Shown here piece by piece: positions 8,840 through 16,946 of a DNA stretch of 64,000 nt. Numbering within the stretch: the first letter of the stretch is position 1; each line of letters opens with the position of its first letter. The translations under genes were made by a program, and so were the position numbers. This DNA is from Furfurilactobacillus curtus (lineage in GTDB: Bacteria; Bacillota; Bacilli; Lactobacillales; Lactobacillaceae). The notes under the pieces were generated by a model. It had not been told where the DNA came from. It searched no databases and was given only the letters and a program-made list of their open reading frames with translations. Where the stretch lies: the NCBI RefSeq assembly GCF_045862785.1, contig NZ_BQXO01000003.1, positions 1 to 64,000 of the forward strand. Reading direction: 5' to 3'.

Positions 8840-9859
8840 CTACTGTGAAACGTTAGTGACGACCCACTCATCAATTTGATTAGTAAAATCTGCCACGGCT
8901 TGAGCATCTTTCAATGAAGGAAATTCACCAAGCAGCACCTGGCCCGCCTGTTTGGCCGAACCACCATGTTTTTGCAACAGCAAAATGGCCTTTTGCGCTT
9001 GTTTATTTTGAAAAAGTTCACTTGGTAAATTTAAAATTCCTTGCAAATGAGCCTGACTTTGTATCCAACTCACCAAACTAGGTGCTTCATTTGAAGTAAA
9101 CAACTGACTCGGCACTAAGAAGATTCCCCATCCACCGGCAACTAATTGATTAATCGACTGTTCCAGCAATAAATGATGGACATATGAGTGTCCTTGTTGA
9201 GCTGCTGTCTTAAAATGAGTGGCCTGGTCATCACGTGGATAATAGCCAACTGGTAAATCACTGACGACTAAATCCATCTTTGGCATGACCAAGGGATCCA
9301 ATGCATCTTGATGGAATAATTGGATATCACGATGTTGTAAAGTGCTCATGACGTTTGCCATAGCTAGCATCGAGTCATCATTGTCTACACCAAAACCCTG
9401 AATCTGAACGTCGTCCACTTGACTCAACTGGTTGATCACCGTTGTTAAAAGATTGCCAGTTCCAACCGCTGGGTCTAACACCGACATTTGCGTTTGTCGC
9501 ATTAATTGGTTAGCTAGATAGGTCACTAAGAAACCAATACTATCAGGTGTGAGTTGATGATTCGCATCAATCGCGTCTGTTTCAATATCCTTCAGCAAAG
9601 CCAACTGCAAGCCACGTCGCGTCGTCTCAGCGTCTACCAACAGAGGTTGAATTCCCTGATAAAGCTTCGTCAATTCCGCCGTCGCAGTGACGTCAGGCCG
9701 GCCCTCTTCCACACGAACTTGGCCACCATCGATTAAATCGTCACCAACTTCAATCAATGCATCTAAATAACTGGTTGATAACTGTTGTTGAAGCAGCAAC
9801 GTTGCTTGATCAAGCCGATGAAACAGCGTTTCTACATCTGTTTGTGCCAGTGCAACCAC
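8840..9859 (-). CDS. class I SAM-dependent methyltransferase (YtxK-like, N6-adenine type fold)
   Basis: A protein of 339 residues. Motif I is VLDPAVGTGNLLTTVINQL and motif IV is DLVVSDLPVGYYP; both fit the N6-DNA/protein methylase fold. The classical NPPY is replaced by SDLPVGYY, as in YtxK relatives that accompany comG operons. The substrate is unknown; no restriction gene lies beside it, so a housekeeping or competence-linked role is more likely than restriction-modification. The GTG at 9859 is the earliest start, but its AGGTG is unusually close, so the true start is uncertain. Confidence 0.85.
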   Translation of the reverse strand: MVALAQTDVETLFHRLDQATLLLQQQLSTSYLDALIEVGDDLIDGGQVRVEEGRPDVTATAELTKLYQGIQPLLVDAETTRRGLQLALLKDIETDAIDANHQLTPDSIGFLVTYLANQLMRQTQMSVLDPAVGTGNLLTTVINQLSQVDDVQIQGFGVDNDDSMLAMANVMSTLQHRDIQLFHQDALDPLVMPKMDLVVSDLPVGYYPRDDQATHFKTAAQQGHSYVHHLLLEQSINQLVAGGWGIFLVPSQLFTSNEAPSLVSWIQSQAHLQGILNLPSELFQNKQAQKAILLLQKHGGSAKQAGQVLLGEFPSLKDAQAVADFTNQIDEWVVTNVSQ

Positions 9860-9920
9860 CTGCTTTCTATACCGCTCACTAATTATTCTTGTCCTTACTA
9901 AGGATACCGATTATTGAGCA

Positions 9921-10235
9921 TTATTTCAAGGCTTGTTTGCGCTGCCAAACTTGGCGTGACGCGGTTTGACCCCCATTTAAAACGATGCTTATTTGTGAAT
10001 TAGTTAACGTTGCTCGACCGTTTTTAAACACAAAAGTCTTTTGCTCTGGTCGATAGTAATGTACCTCGTTTACTTCATTTGTGATTGTCTGAATTTGCCA
10101 ATAATAAATATTACTACGCAACGCTTGGGCTGAAGCCTCGTAGGCGTGAATATGTAGCAGTATCAATCCCACCGCTAGTACCATTAAAAAAATTGAAGAG
10201 GGCAAAATGAACCCGGATCGAGATTTATTTTCCAT
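9921..10235 (-). CDS. comGG: competence pseudopilus protein ComGG-like
   Basis: A protein of 104 residues with one hydrophobic helix at about residues 9-27 (FILPSSIFLMVLAVGLILLH) and a short periplasmic-type tail ending in basic residues. It is the last gene of the comG operon. Its ATG overlaps the end of comGF by 11 bp. Minor pilin-like proteins at this position are ComGG; they are poorly conserved, so the name rests mainly on position and topology. Confidence 0.7.
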   Translation of the reverse strand: MENKSRSGFILPSSIFLMVLAVGLILLHIHAYEASAQALRSNIYYWQIQTITNEVNEVHYYRPEQKTFVFKNGRATLTNSQISIVLNGGQTASRQVWQRKQALK

Positions 10236-10698
10236 GCGTATCTTCCATCGGTAAAGAAATCACTCCGGTCACTTGCTGTCCTTGTGGGTGTTTTGGTCCT
10301 CTGGCAAATGTCACCAGAAGGGATAAACACTGACTGTTTTTTTCATAATTAAATTTCACTTGAGAAACCAGCTCTGCCAATGGCATATAACCACCATTCA
10401 ATGTTGTCAGCAATAATTGGCCATGCTTTTCTGCCAATACATATTCATGACGGCGGCCAGAACGATCATTGCCGGCTAGTTCAACTGTGTGTTTGTCCCC
10501 GCTGAGATATTTAAATTGGCTAGTCGGACTGGTTAAATGGATCAAAGCGTTGTCCAATTGTTCACGAACTTGTAAGGGCCGCTCAAAATCACGTGTCAGC
10601 TGTTGGGCAGTGAGCGCGACGGTGAAGAAGACCAAAATTCCGATCGCCAGTGCCCACAGTGTTTCGATCAAAGTAAAGCCTTGCAGATGTCGTCTCAT
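10225..10698 (-). CDS. comGF: competence pseudopilin ComGF
   Basis: A protein of 157 residues. It begins MRRHLQGFTLIETLWALAIG, a type IV prepilin leader (cleavage before F of GFTLIE) followed by a hydrophobic helix. The rest, with QLTRDFERPL, LIHLTSPTSQFKYLSG and NYEKNSQCLSLLVTFARGPK, fits ComGF. It is a minor pseudopilin for DNA uptake and would be processed by ComC, which is not in this window. It overlaps comGE by an unusual 110 bp. Confidence 0.82.
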   Translation of the reverse strand: MRRHLQGFTLIETLWALAIGILVFFTVALTAQQLTRDFERPLQVREQLDNALIHLTSPTSQFKYLSGDKHTVELAGNDRSGRRHEYVLAEKHGQLLLTTLNGGYMPLAELVSQVKFNYEKNSQCLSLLVTFARGPKHPQGQQVTGVISLPMEDTHGK

Positions 10699-10903
10699 GA
10701 CTCAAAATCATCCCCCATCGATGACTACTTTTTTCGTAATCTGATTTAGTTGTCTGCTCCTCACGCTCCAATTCGCGTAATCGTTGGCTCATCATATAAT
10801 TTGTTTCAGCAACGAATAAGCAACACAAAGTTGCAATCGTTAGCGCACATAACGAATCCATCAGCATAAAACCAGTTCTATGAGACTGCCGTTTCTGTAA
10901 CAT
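10589..10903 (-). CDS. comGE: competence pseudopilin ComGE-like
   Basis: A protein of 104 residues with a prepilin-like N-terminus (HRTGFMLMDSLCALTIATLCCLFVAE). It starts at an ATG overlapping the end of comGD by 26 bp. The first ~70 residues look genuine. The last ~37 are read in a different frame across the start of comGF, which is unusual. Either the overlap is real, or a small frameshift has extended the frame. The name is based on position between comGD and comGF. Confidence 0.65.
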   Translation of the reverse strand: MLQKRQSHRTGFMLMDSLCALTIATLCCLFVAETNYMMSQRLRELEREEQTTKSDYEKSSHRWGMILSHETTSARLYFDRNTVGTGDRNFGLLHRRAHCPTADT

Positions 10904-11315
10904 GAATAACTCCCCACCCTAACTGTGGTTTTAATGTATACTCAATCCGGCGTGTTGACAGAAAAATTAACGACGTCGGTGTAACCATTCTTGATCCGGC
11001 CAAAACAATTCGCCGCCCCTGAATTAATTGTAATGTTTGCGGGATAACTAGCTTGGCTACAGGTGTTTTAGCACCTTCTCTGTACCAAACAAAGTGCTTA
11101 TCAAAAGATATTATAACCGTGACTTCACGCCGAGTTGCTTGGGATTTTGCTCGCTCAACTAGTGCTAAAGTCGCACTAATAAACGTGCGTTCCGTTTGAA
11201 TTTGTCGGCTTGTGTGAAACTTCAGCATGCCAAAGCCCACAATTAAAAGCGTCACTGATAAGACAACTAGCGTTTCAACCAAGGTAAAACCGCTTCTATT
11301 TTTGTCCCACGACAT
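10878..11315 (-). CDS. comGD: competence pseudopilin ComGD
   Basis: A protein of 145 residues with a prepilin leader: KNRSGFTLVETLVVLSVTLL gives cleavage before F, and GFTLVE supplies the conserved Glu+5. A hydrophobic helix follows, then a globular part with LVERAKSQATRREVTVIISF. I choose the ATG at 11315, which overlaps the end of comGC by 20 bp and puts the leader at normal length; a TTG further upstream is possible. It is a minor pseudopilin of the competence DNA-uptake fibre. Confidence 0.85.
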   Translation of the reverse strand: MSWDKNRSGFTLVETLVVLSVTLLIVGFGMLKFHTSRQIQTERTFISATLALVERAKSQATRREVTVIISFDKHFVWYREGAKTPVAKLVIPQTLQLIQGRRIVLAGSRMVTPTSLIFLSTRRIEYTLKPQLGWGVIHVTETAVS

Positions 11316-11634
11316 TATCTTTAATTTCAATTCCTTCAGCCTTCGCCTTATCAATTTGCCTTCCAGTTAAGTATTTACCGGTTTGTAGTTCATCAAAGGT
11401 CACTGTTTGATCTCCATGATCGTTTTGATAGAGATCAACTTGTGTTTGAACCACTTGAGTTAATGCCTGCCCATGAGTTTTTGTCGCGCTTCGTCGTGAA
11501 TCAGTGATATTGGGCAAAATAATTAGAATTAACAGCGAGATAATAAATAAGACTACGGCCATTTCAATCAAGGTGAAGCCTGACCGTGCCCGATTAAAGT
11601 GCAAGTGACTCGGCGCTTTAAAAAAGAATTTCAT
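11296..11634 (-). CDS. comGC: major competence pseudopilin ComGC
   Basis: A protein of 112 residues with prepilin motif RARSGFTLIEMAVVLFIISLLILIILPNI, written here only to show GFTLIE at residues 19-24 and the long hydrophobic helix. The C-terminal half (QVDLYQNDHGDQTVTFDELQTGKYLT) is typical of ComGC. It is the major subunit of the transformation pseudopilus that pulls DNA through the wall. Its ATG touches the comGB stop, indicating translational coupling. Confidence 0.92.
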   Translation of the reverse strand: MKFFFKAPSHLHFNRARSGFTLIEMAVVLFIISLLILIILPNITDSRRSATKTHGQALTQVVQTQVDLYQNDHGDQTVTFDELQTGKYLTGRQIDKAKAEGIEIKDNVVGQK

Positions 11635-12704
11635 TATGATAGTCCTCCAATTGTTTGATACATCGGCAAAAGCAAACTTAAATACAATCCGACAATGGCT
11701 AACCCAATAACGGCAAACAAAATGGGTTGAATTAATCCAATCATACTTTCAATTTTCCGAAATAAACGCTGATAGGTTAGCATAGCATCCGCTTGTAAAT
11801 CCTTAGCTAACTGTGCGCTGGTCAACCCTTTACTGAAAAATATTTTGAAAGAATTAGGCAAGAAGTGGTGCTGATCCACAAATCGATTAAGTTCCGCCCC
11901 CGTGCGAAGGTGCTTATCTAGCTTCGCCGCCAATTGTTGTAAGACTGATTGTTGTTGGTAAGATAGCAGAAGCTGCAAAACATCCCGTGTTTGTAAACCG
12001 CTTCCCATTAACAGACCTAGATTCATTGAAAGATAATAATGCCAATACAACTGTAAGACAGGACCGATCACTGGCACATGTGCCCCTATCTCCAAACGTC
12101 GTAATCGGGGTTGGCGCAATACCCAAACACTAACTAAAATCAATCCAATAATTAAGGCAATCAGTAGCCATAACATTGGCATCATCCATGGTGAGCGGAG
12201 CACCAATTGTGGATTTAAAGCCTGTAGTTCCGGTAACAACGCTTCTTTAACGCCAATCAGCAAAATTCCTAATCCCAATAAAATAAATAGCGGATAACGA
12301 AGCGCTAACCGAATCTTTTGCTGTTGCTGAGATCGTAAAGCCAGGTAATTGCCTAGATTAGTCATTACTTCTGTTAACGCCCCATTTTCCTCCGCAATTT
12401 TAATTTGATAATAAACATCTACGTCAACCAATGGTTTGATGGCCGCCGCGAAGGCTTCCCCCGAACTAAGTCGCTTTTGTAACCACGTTAGTTGCTTACC
12501 TAATCTAGGGAGCATGATCCGTGCAAAGTTTAGCCCTTCTCGTAATGAGAATCCCACAGCTAACACGTCTGCCATCAAGCTAAAGAATTGAGCAGCCTGA
12601 GCAGTATGCAATCGGCTGATTTTTTTCTGATCAACCTGCTCGAAATGCTTCGGCCACGTTAGGTGCAACTTGACCATTAAAGACTGATTGATTGAGCGCA
12701 TCAT
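11634..12704 (-). CDS. comGB: competence type IV pilus assembly membrane protein ComGB
   Basis: A protein of 356 residues of the GspF/PilC family, with two GspF domains (LLADVLAVGFSLREGLNFA near residue 45, and YYLSMNLGLLMGSGLQTRDVL near residue 225). There are three membrane helices at about 135-155, 170-195 and 325-350. It is the inner-membrane platform on which the pseudopilus is assembled by ComGA. The first ATG overlaps comGA by about 74 bp; a shorter start is possible. Confidence 0.92.
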   Translation of the reverse strand: MMRSINQSLMVKLHLTWPKHFEQVDQKKISRLHTAQAAQFFSLMADVLAVGFSLREGLNFARIMLPRLGKQLTWLQKRLSSGEAFAAAIKPLVDVDVYYQIKIAEENGALTEVMTNLGNYLALRSQQQQKIRLALRYPLFILLGLGILLIGVKEALLPELQALNPQLVLRSPWMMPMLWLLIALIIGLILVSVWVLRQPRLRRLEIGAHVPVIGPVLQLYWHYYLSMNLGLLMGSGLQTRDVLQLLLSYQQQSVLQQLAAKLDKHLRTGAELNRFVDQHHFLPNSFKIFFSKGLTSAQLAKDLQADAMLTYQRLFRKIESMIGLIQPILFAVIGLAIVGLYLSLLLPMYQTIGGLS

Positions 12705-13620
12705 GCCACCTCCCGGTCATTTGTTGATGCCAGCGAATTTTAGATCGTTGTTCACCAAATAATTCATCATTACTTAACCAGTCATAAATTACCAATGGTT
12801 GTTGAATACCAGGTACTAATCGCTGATAGCACACCGCTGTTAGCGCCTGTTCTAGATCCTGATTGCTCACGCCCAACTGTTCTAAGCGACTTACAACACC
12901 CAAAACATTTTGCGCGTGAACCGTTGAGAGCACGAGATGCCCACTGAGCGCCGCCTGTAAAGCAACTTTGGCTGTTTGTTCATCGCGAATTTCGCCAATA
13001 AGTAGGACATCCGGTCGATGGCGAAGGGCTAATTTCAATAAAGCGTTGTAATCCATGCCAGCTAACTCATTAATCTGTAATTGTAAAAAGGATGATTCAT
13101 GAATTTCCACCGGATCTTCAATGGATAAAATCACCGACTCTTCGCTGAACTGACGAGCTAACCGGTAAAGTGATGTTGTTTTACCCGAGCCGGTCGGTCC
13201 ACTAAATACCATCAGACCACGCCGGGTTGCCAAATTAGTTAGGAATCGCCACTGATCGGTCGTTGTCACGTGCTTCTGGAAGCTTGCTAATGGGTAGATA
13301 ATCCGGATAACCATTGACTCATGATCTTGAAAGTCACCAACTGTTGACAACCGCAAATGTAACTCCCGTTGTCCGACTCGATAAGTCAGGGCGCCTAACT
13401 GTGGGCGTCGATGATCGCTAATCACCATGTTTGCTTCATATTTAATGTAAGCAATCAATTGCTGGGCTCGTTCTGTAGACAAATCAGTTAACTTCACAAT
13501 TCCTGAAGCTGTGTGAATAATTAATTCATATCCAACAACCTTGGGAAATAAATAGATATCACTTGCGGCTTTGGCAACTGCCTGCGCCACGACTTGGTTT
13601 AAATGATCTGCTGGTTGCAT
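12631..13620 (-). CDS. comGA: competence traffic ATPase ComGA
   Basis: A protein of 329 residues from the ATG behind GAGTGAGGAAG. It is a GspE/PilB-type secretion ATPase: Walker A in MVFSGPTGSGKTTSLYRL, Asp box LSIEDPVEI, Walker B region HRPDVLLIGEIRDEQTAKVAL, and His box SGHLVLSTVHAQNVLGVVSRL. It powers assembly of the DNA-uptake pseudopilus. It is the first gene of the comG operon. Expression is normally under competence control; I did not find an obvious ComK or SigX box upstream. Confidence 0.95.
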   Translation of the reverse strand: MQPADHLNQVVAQAVAKAASDIYLFPKVVGYELIIHTASGIVKLTDLSTERAQQLIAYIKYEANMVISDHRRPQLGALTYRVGQRELHLRLSTVGDFQDHESMVIRIIYPLASFQKHVTTTDQWRFLTNLATRRGLMVFSGPTGSGKTTSLYRLARQFSEESVILSIEDPVEIHESSFLQLQINELAGMDYNALLKLALRHRPDVLLIGEIRDEQTAKVALQAALSGHLVLSTVHAQNVLGVVSRLEQLGVSNQDLEQALTAVCYQRLVPGIQQPLVIYDWLSNDELFGEQRSKIRWHQQMTGRWHDALNQSVFNGQVAPNVAEAFRAG

Positions 13621-13678
13621 CTTCCTCACTCCCTTCAACCACTACATACGCAAATTGCTTGTTAATATTTTTTTGAAA

Positions 13679-13707
13679 AAAAAAAACACCAACTTTTTCA
13701 AGTTGGC
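13679..13707 (-). terminator. terminator of yebC
   Basis: Inverted repeat CCAACTT / AAGTTGG around a 4-nt loop, followed on the minus strand by about ten T residues. It lies between yebC and comGA. Confidence 0.85.
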
Positions 13708-13732
13708 GTCCTCAATTTATCAATGATGACGA

Positions 13733-14470
13733 TTATTCAGCTGGTTCAGCGACTTCCGCTGCTTCGTAAACATCAGCAACATCATCGTTATCACTAAGTT
13801 CATCAATTAAGTTTTCATACTGTTTGGCTTTGTCCGCAGGAACTGTCGTGACGTTTTCCGGAATCATCGTGATTTCCGCTGTATCTAAATCAAAGTTCTG
13901 TTCCTGTAAAGCATCACGAACTGCAGCCAATTGACTTGGGTCTGTATAGATTTCAAAAGCTTCATCAGTGGTTGTCATATCATCAGCACCAGCATCTAAC
14001 ACACTCATTAACATAGTATCTTCATCGATATCTAATTCATCACGCAAAATGACAATGTATCCGCGACGATTGAACATGTATGCTACAGAGCCAGATGCCC
14101 CAAGCGCACCACCATGATGAGTGAAAGCCGACCGGATGGCGGAAGCAGTCCGGTTCTTGTTATCGGTCAAGGCTGAAACCATGATTGCTGTTCCACCAGG
14201 GCCATAACCTTCATAGGTAATCTCTTCAAACTTCTGACCACCAGCGCCTGTGGCTTTATCCAAAGCGCGTTTAACAACATCTTTTGGCATGTTGGCTGCT
14301 TTGGCTTTATCCATAACTAACCGTAACTGGGCGTTGCCGTCAGGGTCGGCACCACCAGCTTTTGCGGCTTGGTATAAGTCACGTGAGATTTTTTGGAAAA
14401 TTTTTCCACGCTTAGCATCCTGGGCGTTTTTACGTCCTTGGATGTTATGCCACTTGGAATGTCCTGACAT
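13733..14470 (-). CDS. yebC: YebC/PmpR family regulatory protein
   Basis: A protein of 245 residues starting MSGHSKWHNIQGRKNAQDAKRG-type (family N-terminus), with AAMPKDV-like ANMPKDVVKRALDKATG and YGPGGTAIMVSALTDNKNRT. YebC proteins act as transcription regulators and, in some bacteria, help ribosomes through proline stretches. The C-terminus carries an acidic extension (DELSDNDDVADVYEAAEVAE). The start is fixed by AAAGGAG and the family N-terminus. The mobile element has inserted at this start: the promoter, leader and first six codons lie inside the 121-bp repeat that also occurs at the element's far end. Confidence 0.95.
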   Translation of the reverse strand: MSGHSKWHNIQGRKNAQDAKRGKIFQKISRDLYQAAKAGGADPDGNAQLRLVMDKAKAANMPKDVVKRALDKATGAGGQKFEEITYEGYGPGGTAIMVSALTDNKNRTASAIRSAFTHHGGALGASGSVAYMFNRRGYIVILRDELDIDEDTMLMSVLDAGADDMTTTDEAFEIYTDPSQLAAVRDALQEQNFDLDTAEITMIPENVTTVPADKAKQYENLIDELSDNDDVADVYEAAEVAEPAE

Positions 14471-14573
14471 ATTCAGCAACTCCTTTGAGGTAATTATTAT
14501 TTTGGTCAAAATAACCTTTACAACTATACCACCAGCAGCCCCGTGCTTCAATTGTTTCACTTAGGTTTTAAAA
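14453..14573 (-). repeat. direct repeat A, yebC-side attachment site
   Basis: 121 bp identical to 33666-33786. On the minus strand it holds the yebC promoter, the 5' leader with AAAGGAG, and codons 1-6 (MSGHSK). Beyond 14573 the sequence continues as element DNA. Just outside the repeat, on the yebC-codon side, the two copies also share GCCACT, with a 2-bp difference. Confidence 0.92.
14523..14551 (-). promoter_or_regulatory. yebC promoter inside the attachment repeat
   Basis: Read on the minus strand: TTGAAG (14546-14551), a 17-bp spacer and TATAGT (14523-14528), with an upstream TG making an extended -10. The same promoter recurs at 33212-33240 and 33736-33764 in copies B and C. Confidence 0.75.
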
Positions 14574-14658
14574 CACACTAAAACATGATTGATCGATTAC
14601 TCGATTCATTTTGAACAGCTCGATTTGATCTCGAATAGCTTATTCAAAACCGGTAAAC

Positions 14659-14690
14659 TAAAAACTGCCACCAACTTAATAGTGACAGTC
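14659..14690 (-). terminator. terminator downstream of the element integrase
   Basis: Minus-strand hairpin ACTGTCAC / GTGGCAGT with a TTTTTAG tail. It would stop integrase transcripts before the yebC promoter copy. The motif AAAACTGCCACCAACTTAAT is shared with the hairpin next to copy C, and a close variant stands beside copy B. Confidence 0.7.
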
Positions 14691-14739
14691 TTCATTCCAG
14701 CGCTTAACGAAACATTTGATTACAAAGGTCAAGTTCCCC

Positions 14740-16026
14740 TTATGACGCCTTGTGTAAAACACCGTTCATCTTTTGACTCAGCTTTTGCATGTGCTCCTCT
14801 TCGTGAGATAGATAGTAACCTTGAGTCACCTGTACACTATGATGGCCAGCAATAACCGAAACCTCAAAAATAGATAACTCAGTTTCATTAGCCAACATTG
14901 TAATGGCAGTGGCTCTTAATTTATGAAATGTAAGAACACGATTTAGTAACCCCTTCTCAATCAATTTCCGATTAATGACTTGCCACCATTCATGTGCTGT
15001 CTTTCCGACATAGGGACGGCCGTCATGACACGTAATGAAATCATATTCTTCTCCCTTTATCGTCCACTTAGTATGATCAGCAGTCTTTTGATACTCCTCT
15101 AATATTTTCCCGACTTCTGCTAACAGAGGCACCGACCGTAAATCACCTGCCTTGGTAAATTTATTGATACTAACTCTAGCATCAATGGCGTTGGTCTTCA
15201 TTTTCGAAATAGTCACCTCCCGTTTTACGGTCAGATAATAATCGTTTTCCGACTTATGAAAGTCATCCCAAGTTAACCCTAATAACTCACCTTGACGTAG
15301 CCCCGTCGCCAATGCAATTAAAATTAGTATCCGCTGAGCTGGCTTTACTTCATCCGACAAGAGGTAATTGACAATATTTTCGCGCTCTCCCTCAAAAAAG
15401 CAGTCCTTTGCCTGATCATTTTTCCTCGTTTGGGCTTGCTTTGCGGTTTCTAAGCGCACATGACTACTTGGAATATTTTCAACGAAGTCTTGCTCTTCAG
15501 CATATCTAAAAATTGAAGATAACGTTTGCCTAACAGCATGACATTGCCAATAAGTTTGCCCTGATTTTTTTAACGTGTTAATCACTTGTTGGCAATCGCC
15601 TCGCGAAATCTTGCTGATTTTTTTATTTACAAATCCTGCAAGGTCATCATTTTCCAACAACATTTTAGCTTTAGAACGGACGTGGCTAATGCTATCTTCG
15701 CTTCGTGAGACCTCCTCTAGCCAGCTCGTCCACCCTGCCTCATTTTTAACCACTTCGGCAAATGTTGGGGTTTCATCCATAAAGGGATTCTCTTGTGCCT
15801 TAGCCTTTTCTTGCATAGCCCAGTCATTCCACATTTTCTCAGCTGTTCGTTTATCCAACTTATTGTACACAGCCTCTTCAAATTGAGTGGCTTTACCGTT
15901 TACATTAAATTTCACACGGAACAACAAGCTTCCGTCTTCCCGCTTCAATACGCCCGAAGTTGTTTTACCAATCCAAACCTTGCCTTTTCCCTTTACTACC
16001 TTACCTGTCGCATTTTGCTTTGTCAT
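14740..16026 (-). CDS. tyrosine recombinase/integrase of the element
   Basis: A protein of 428 residues. The N-terminal ~75 residues (KVWIGKTTSGVLKREDGSLL) look like an arm-binding domain. A SAM-like core-binding domain follows (about 90-200). The catalytic domain contains the Arg box ATGLRQGELLGLTWDD, the HxxR box FHKLRATAITM, the second His in IAGHHSVQ, and the nucleophile Tyr in TQGYYLSHEEEHMQ. The catalytic set is complete. It should integrate and excise the element at the yebC start. Its position immediately inside repeat A supports this. Confidence 0.93.
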   Translation of the reverse strand: MTKQNATGKVVKGKGKVWIGKTTSGVLKREDGSLLFRVKFNVNGKATQFEEAVYNKLDKRTAEKMWNDWAMQEKAKAQENPFMDETPTFAEVVKNEAGWTSWLEEVSRSEDSISHVRSKAKMLLENDDLAGFVNKKISKISRGDCQQVINTLKKSGQTYWQCHAVRQTLSSIFRYAEEQDFVENIPSSHVRLETAKQAQTRKNDQAKDCFFEGERENIVNYLLSDEVKPAQRILILIALATGLRQGELLGLTWDDFHKSENDYYLTVKREVTISKMKTNAIDARVSINKFTKAGDLRSVPLLAEVGKILEEYQKTADHTKWTIKGEEYDFITCHDGRPYVGKTAHEWWQVINRKLIEKGLLNRVLTFHKLRATAITMLANETELSIFEVSVIAGHHSVQVTQGYYLSHEEEHMQKLSQKMNGVLHKAS

Positions 16027-16388
16027 AATTCCAATCTACCTTTCTAACGTTTGATATGTTTAGCGTACTTAGTTTTAAGTTCTTTGGCCGGTCATTCTTA
16101 TCTATCAGCGCTTTTAGATAAGCAGACCTCTTATTTCAATAATTTCTCGTCATTTAAAAGCCTTAACCACACTACTTATTCGCCATGATTCTGCCCTTTC
16201 CTTAATCGATACATTAAGCCTACACACTTTTCTCTTCGTGCACAGGAAGTTCTTATCCATCAACACATTTTGATGTGTTGTAACTCTTTAAACGGTCAAA
16301 TCCCAGTCATCTGATCAAATTTGAGCACAAAAAAACCGCTCAAAAAATGAGCAGTCATCGCTTTCTTCTATATTAATAGCGTTTGGTA
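16027..16388. other. intergenic region upstream of the integrase
   Basis: About 360 bp with no convincing gene. It ends with the terminator at 16327-16356 that belongs to the next minus-strand gene. No clear xis-like small gene is visible. Confidence 0.5.
16327..16356 (-). terminator. terminator after the 16389-16814 gene
   Basis: Minus-strand hairpin ACTGCTCA / TGAGCGGT followed by seven T residues. Confidence 0.82.
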
Positions 16389-16814
16389 TTACTTAAAACC
16401 AACCGTCTCGTCAGCTAGCTTCCGTAATCTGCCGATCTCTTCTGTATACTGCTCGTACCACTTAACCATGCTGCTCGTCATCTTTTGAGGTTTAGCAAGG
16501 TTTCTGGCTGCCTTCAAAAAATCCTCTAACTGCCTTACCAATGGCGCCATTGGCCGATCGTCAGCCATAATCAAGCTACGGCCGTCAGCTGACTTAACCT
16601 GCACTAGGCCTGGGATCTTGCCATCCTTAACACGATGAATGATACCTAACAACAAGCCACCTCGTGGATCGCCCTCGGCGTTGTACATAACTTTGACAAA
16701 GTCCTTATCTTCGGCCAGTTTCTGCCACAATTCCTGACGAGTTAAGCCTTTCTGATTTTTAGGATCGTGTAGAATATTTTGAACTCTAGTTAACATTTCA
16801 CTCGTGGTCGACAT
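16389..16814 (-). CDS. hypothetical protein, possible helix-turn-helix N-terminus
   Basis: A protein of 141 residues with no family I recognise. The segment GLTRQELWQKLAEDKDFVKV followed by LLLGIIHRVKDGKIPGLVQV could be a small winged-helix type domain, but this is only a shape impression. The C-terminal half is helical and basic (LEDFLKAARNLAKPQK, EEIGRLRKLADE). The ATG at 16814 lies behind AAGGAG at a 10-base spacing; a GTG at 16823 is the alternative. It follows the 573-residue-type gene on the same strand by 132 bp and has its own terminator, so the two may form one unit. Confidence 0.7.
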   Translation of the reverse strand: MSTTSEMLTRVQNILHDPKNQKGLTRQELWQKLAEDKDFVKVMYNAEGDPRGGLLLGIIHRVKDGKIPGLVQVKSADGRSLIMADDRPMAPLVRQLEDFLKAARNLAKPQKMTSSMVKWYEQYTEEIGRLRKLADETVGFK

Positions 16815-16946
16815 AACAATCACACTCCTTAATATTTATAGGTAATGTGATTGGAACTCTGTTGTAGATTTAAGTCAAATCTTGTAAAAAACCGCCCATT
16901 TTCAGTTCACAACTACAGACGAATTGAGTTCTTTTTGCCACTTAAT

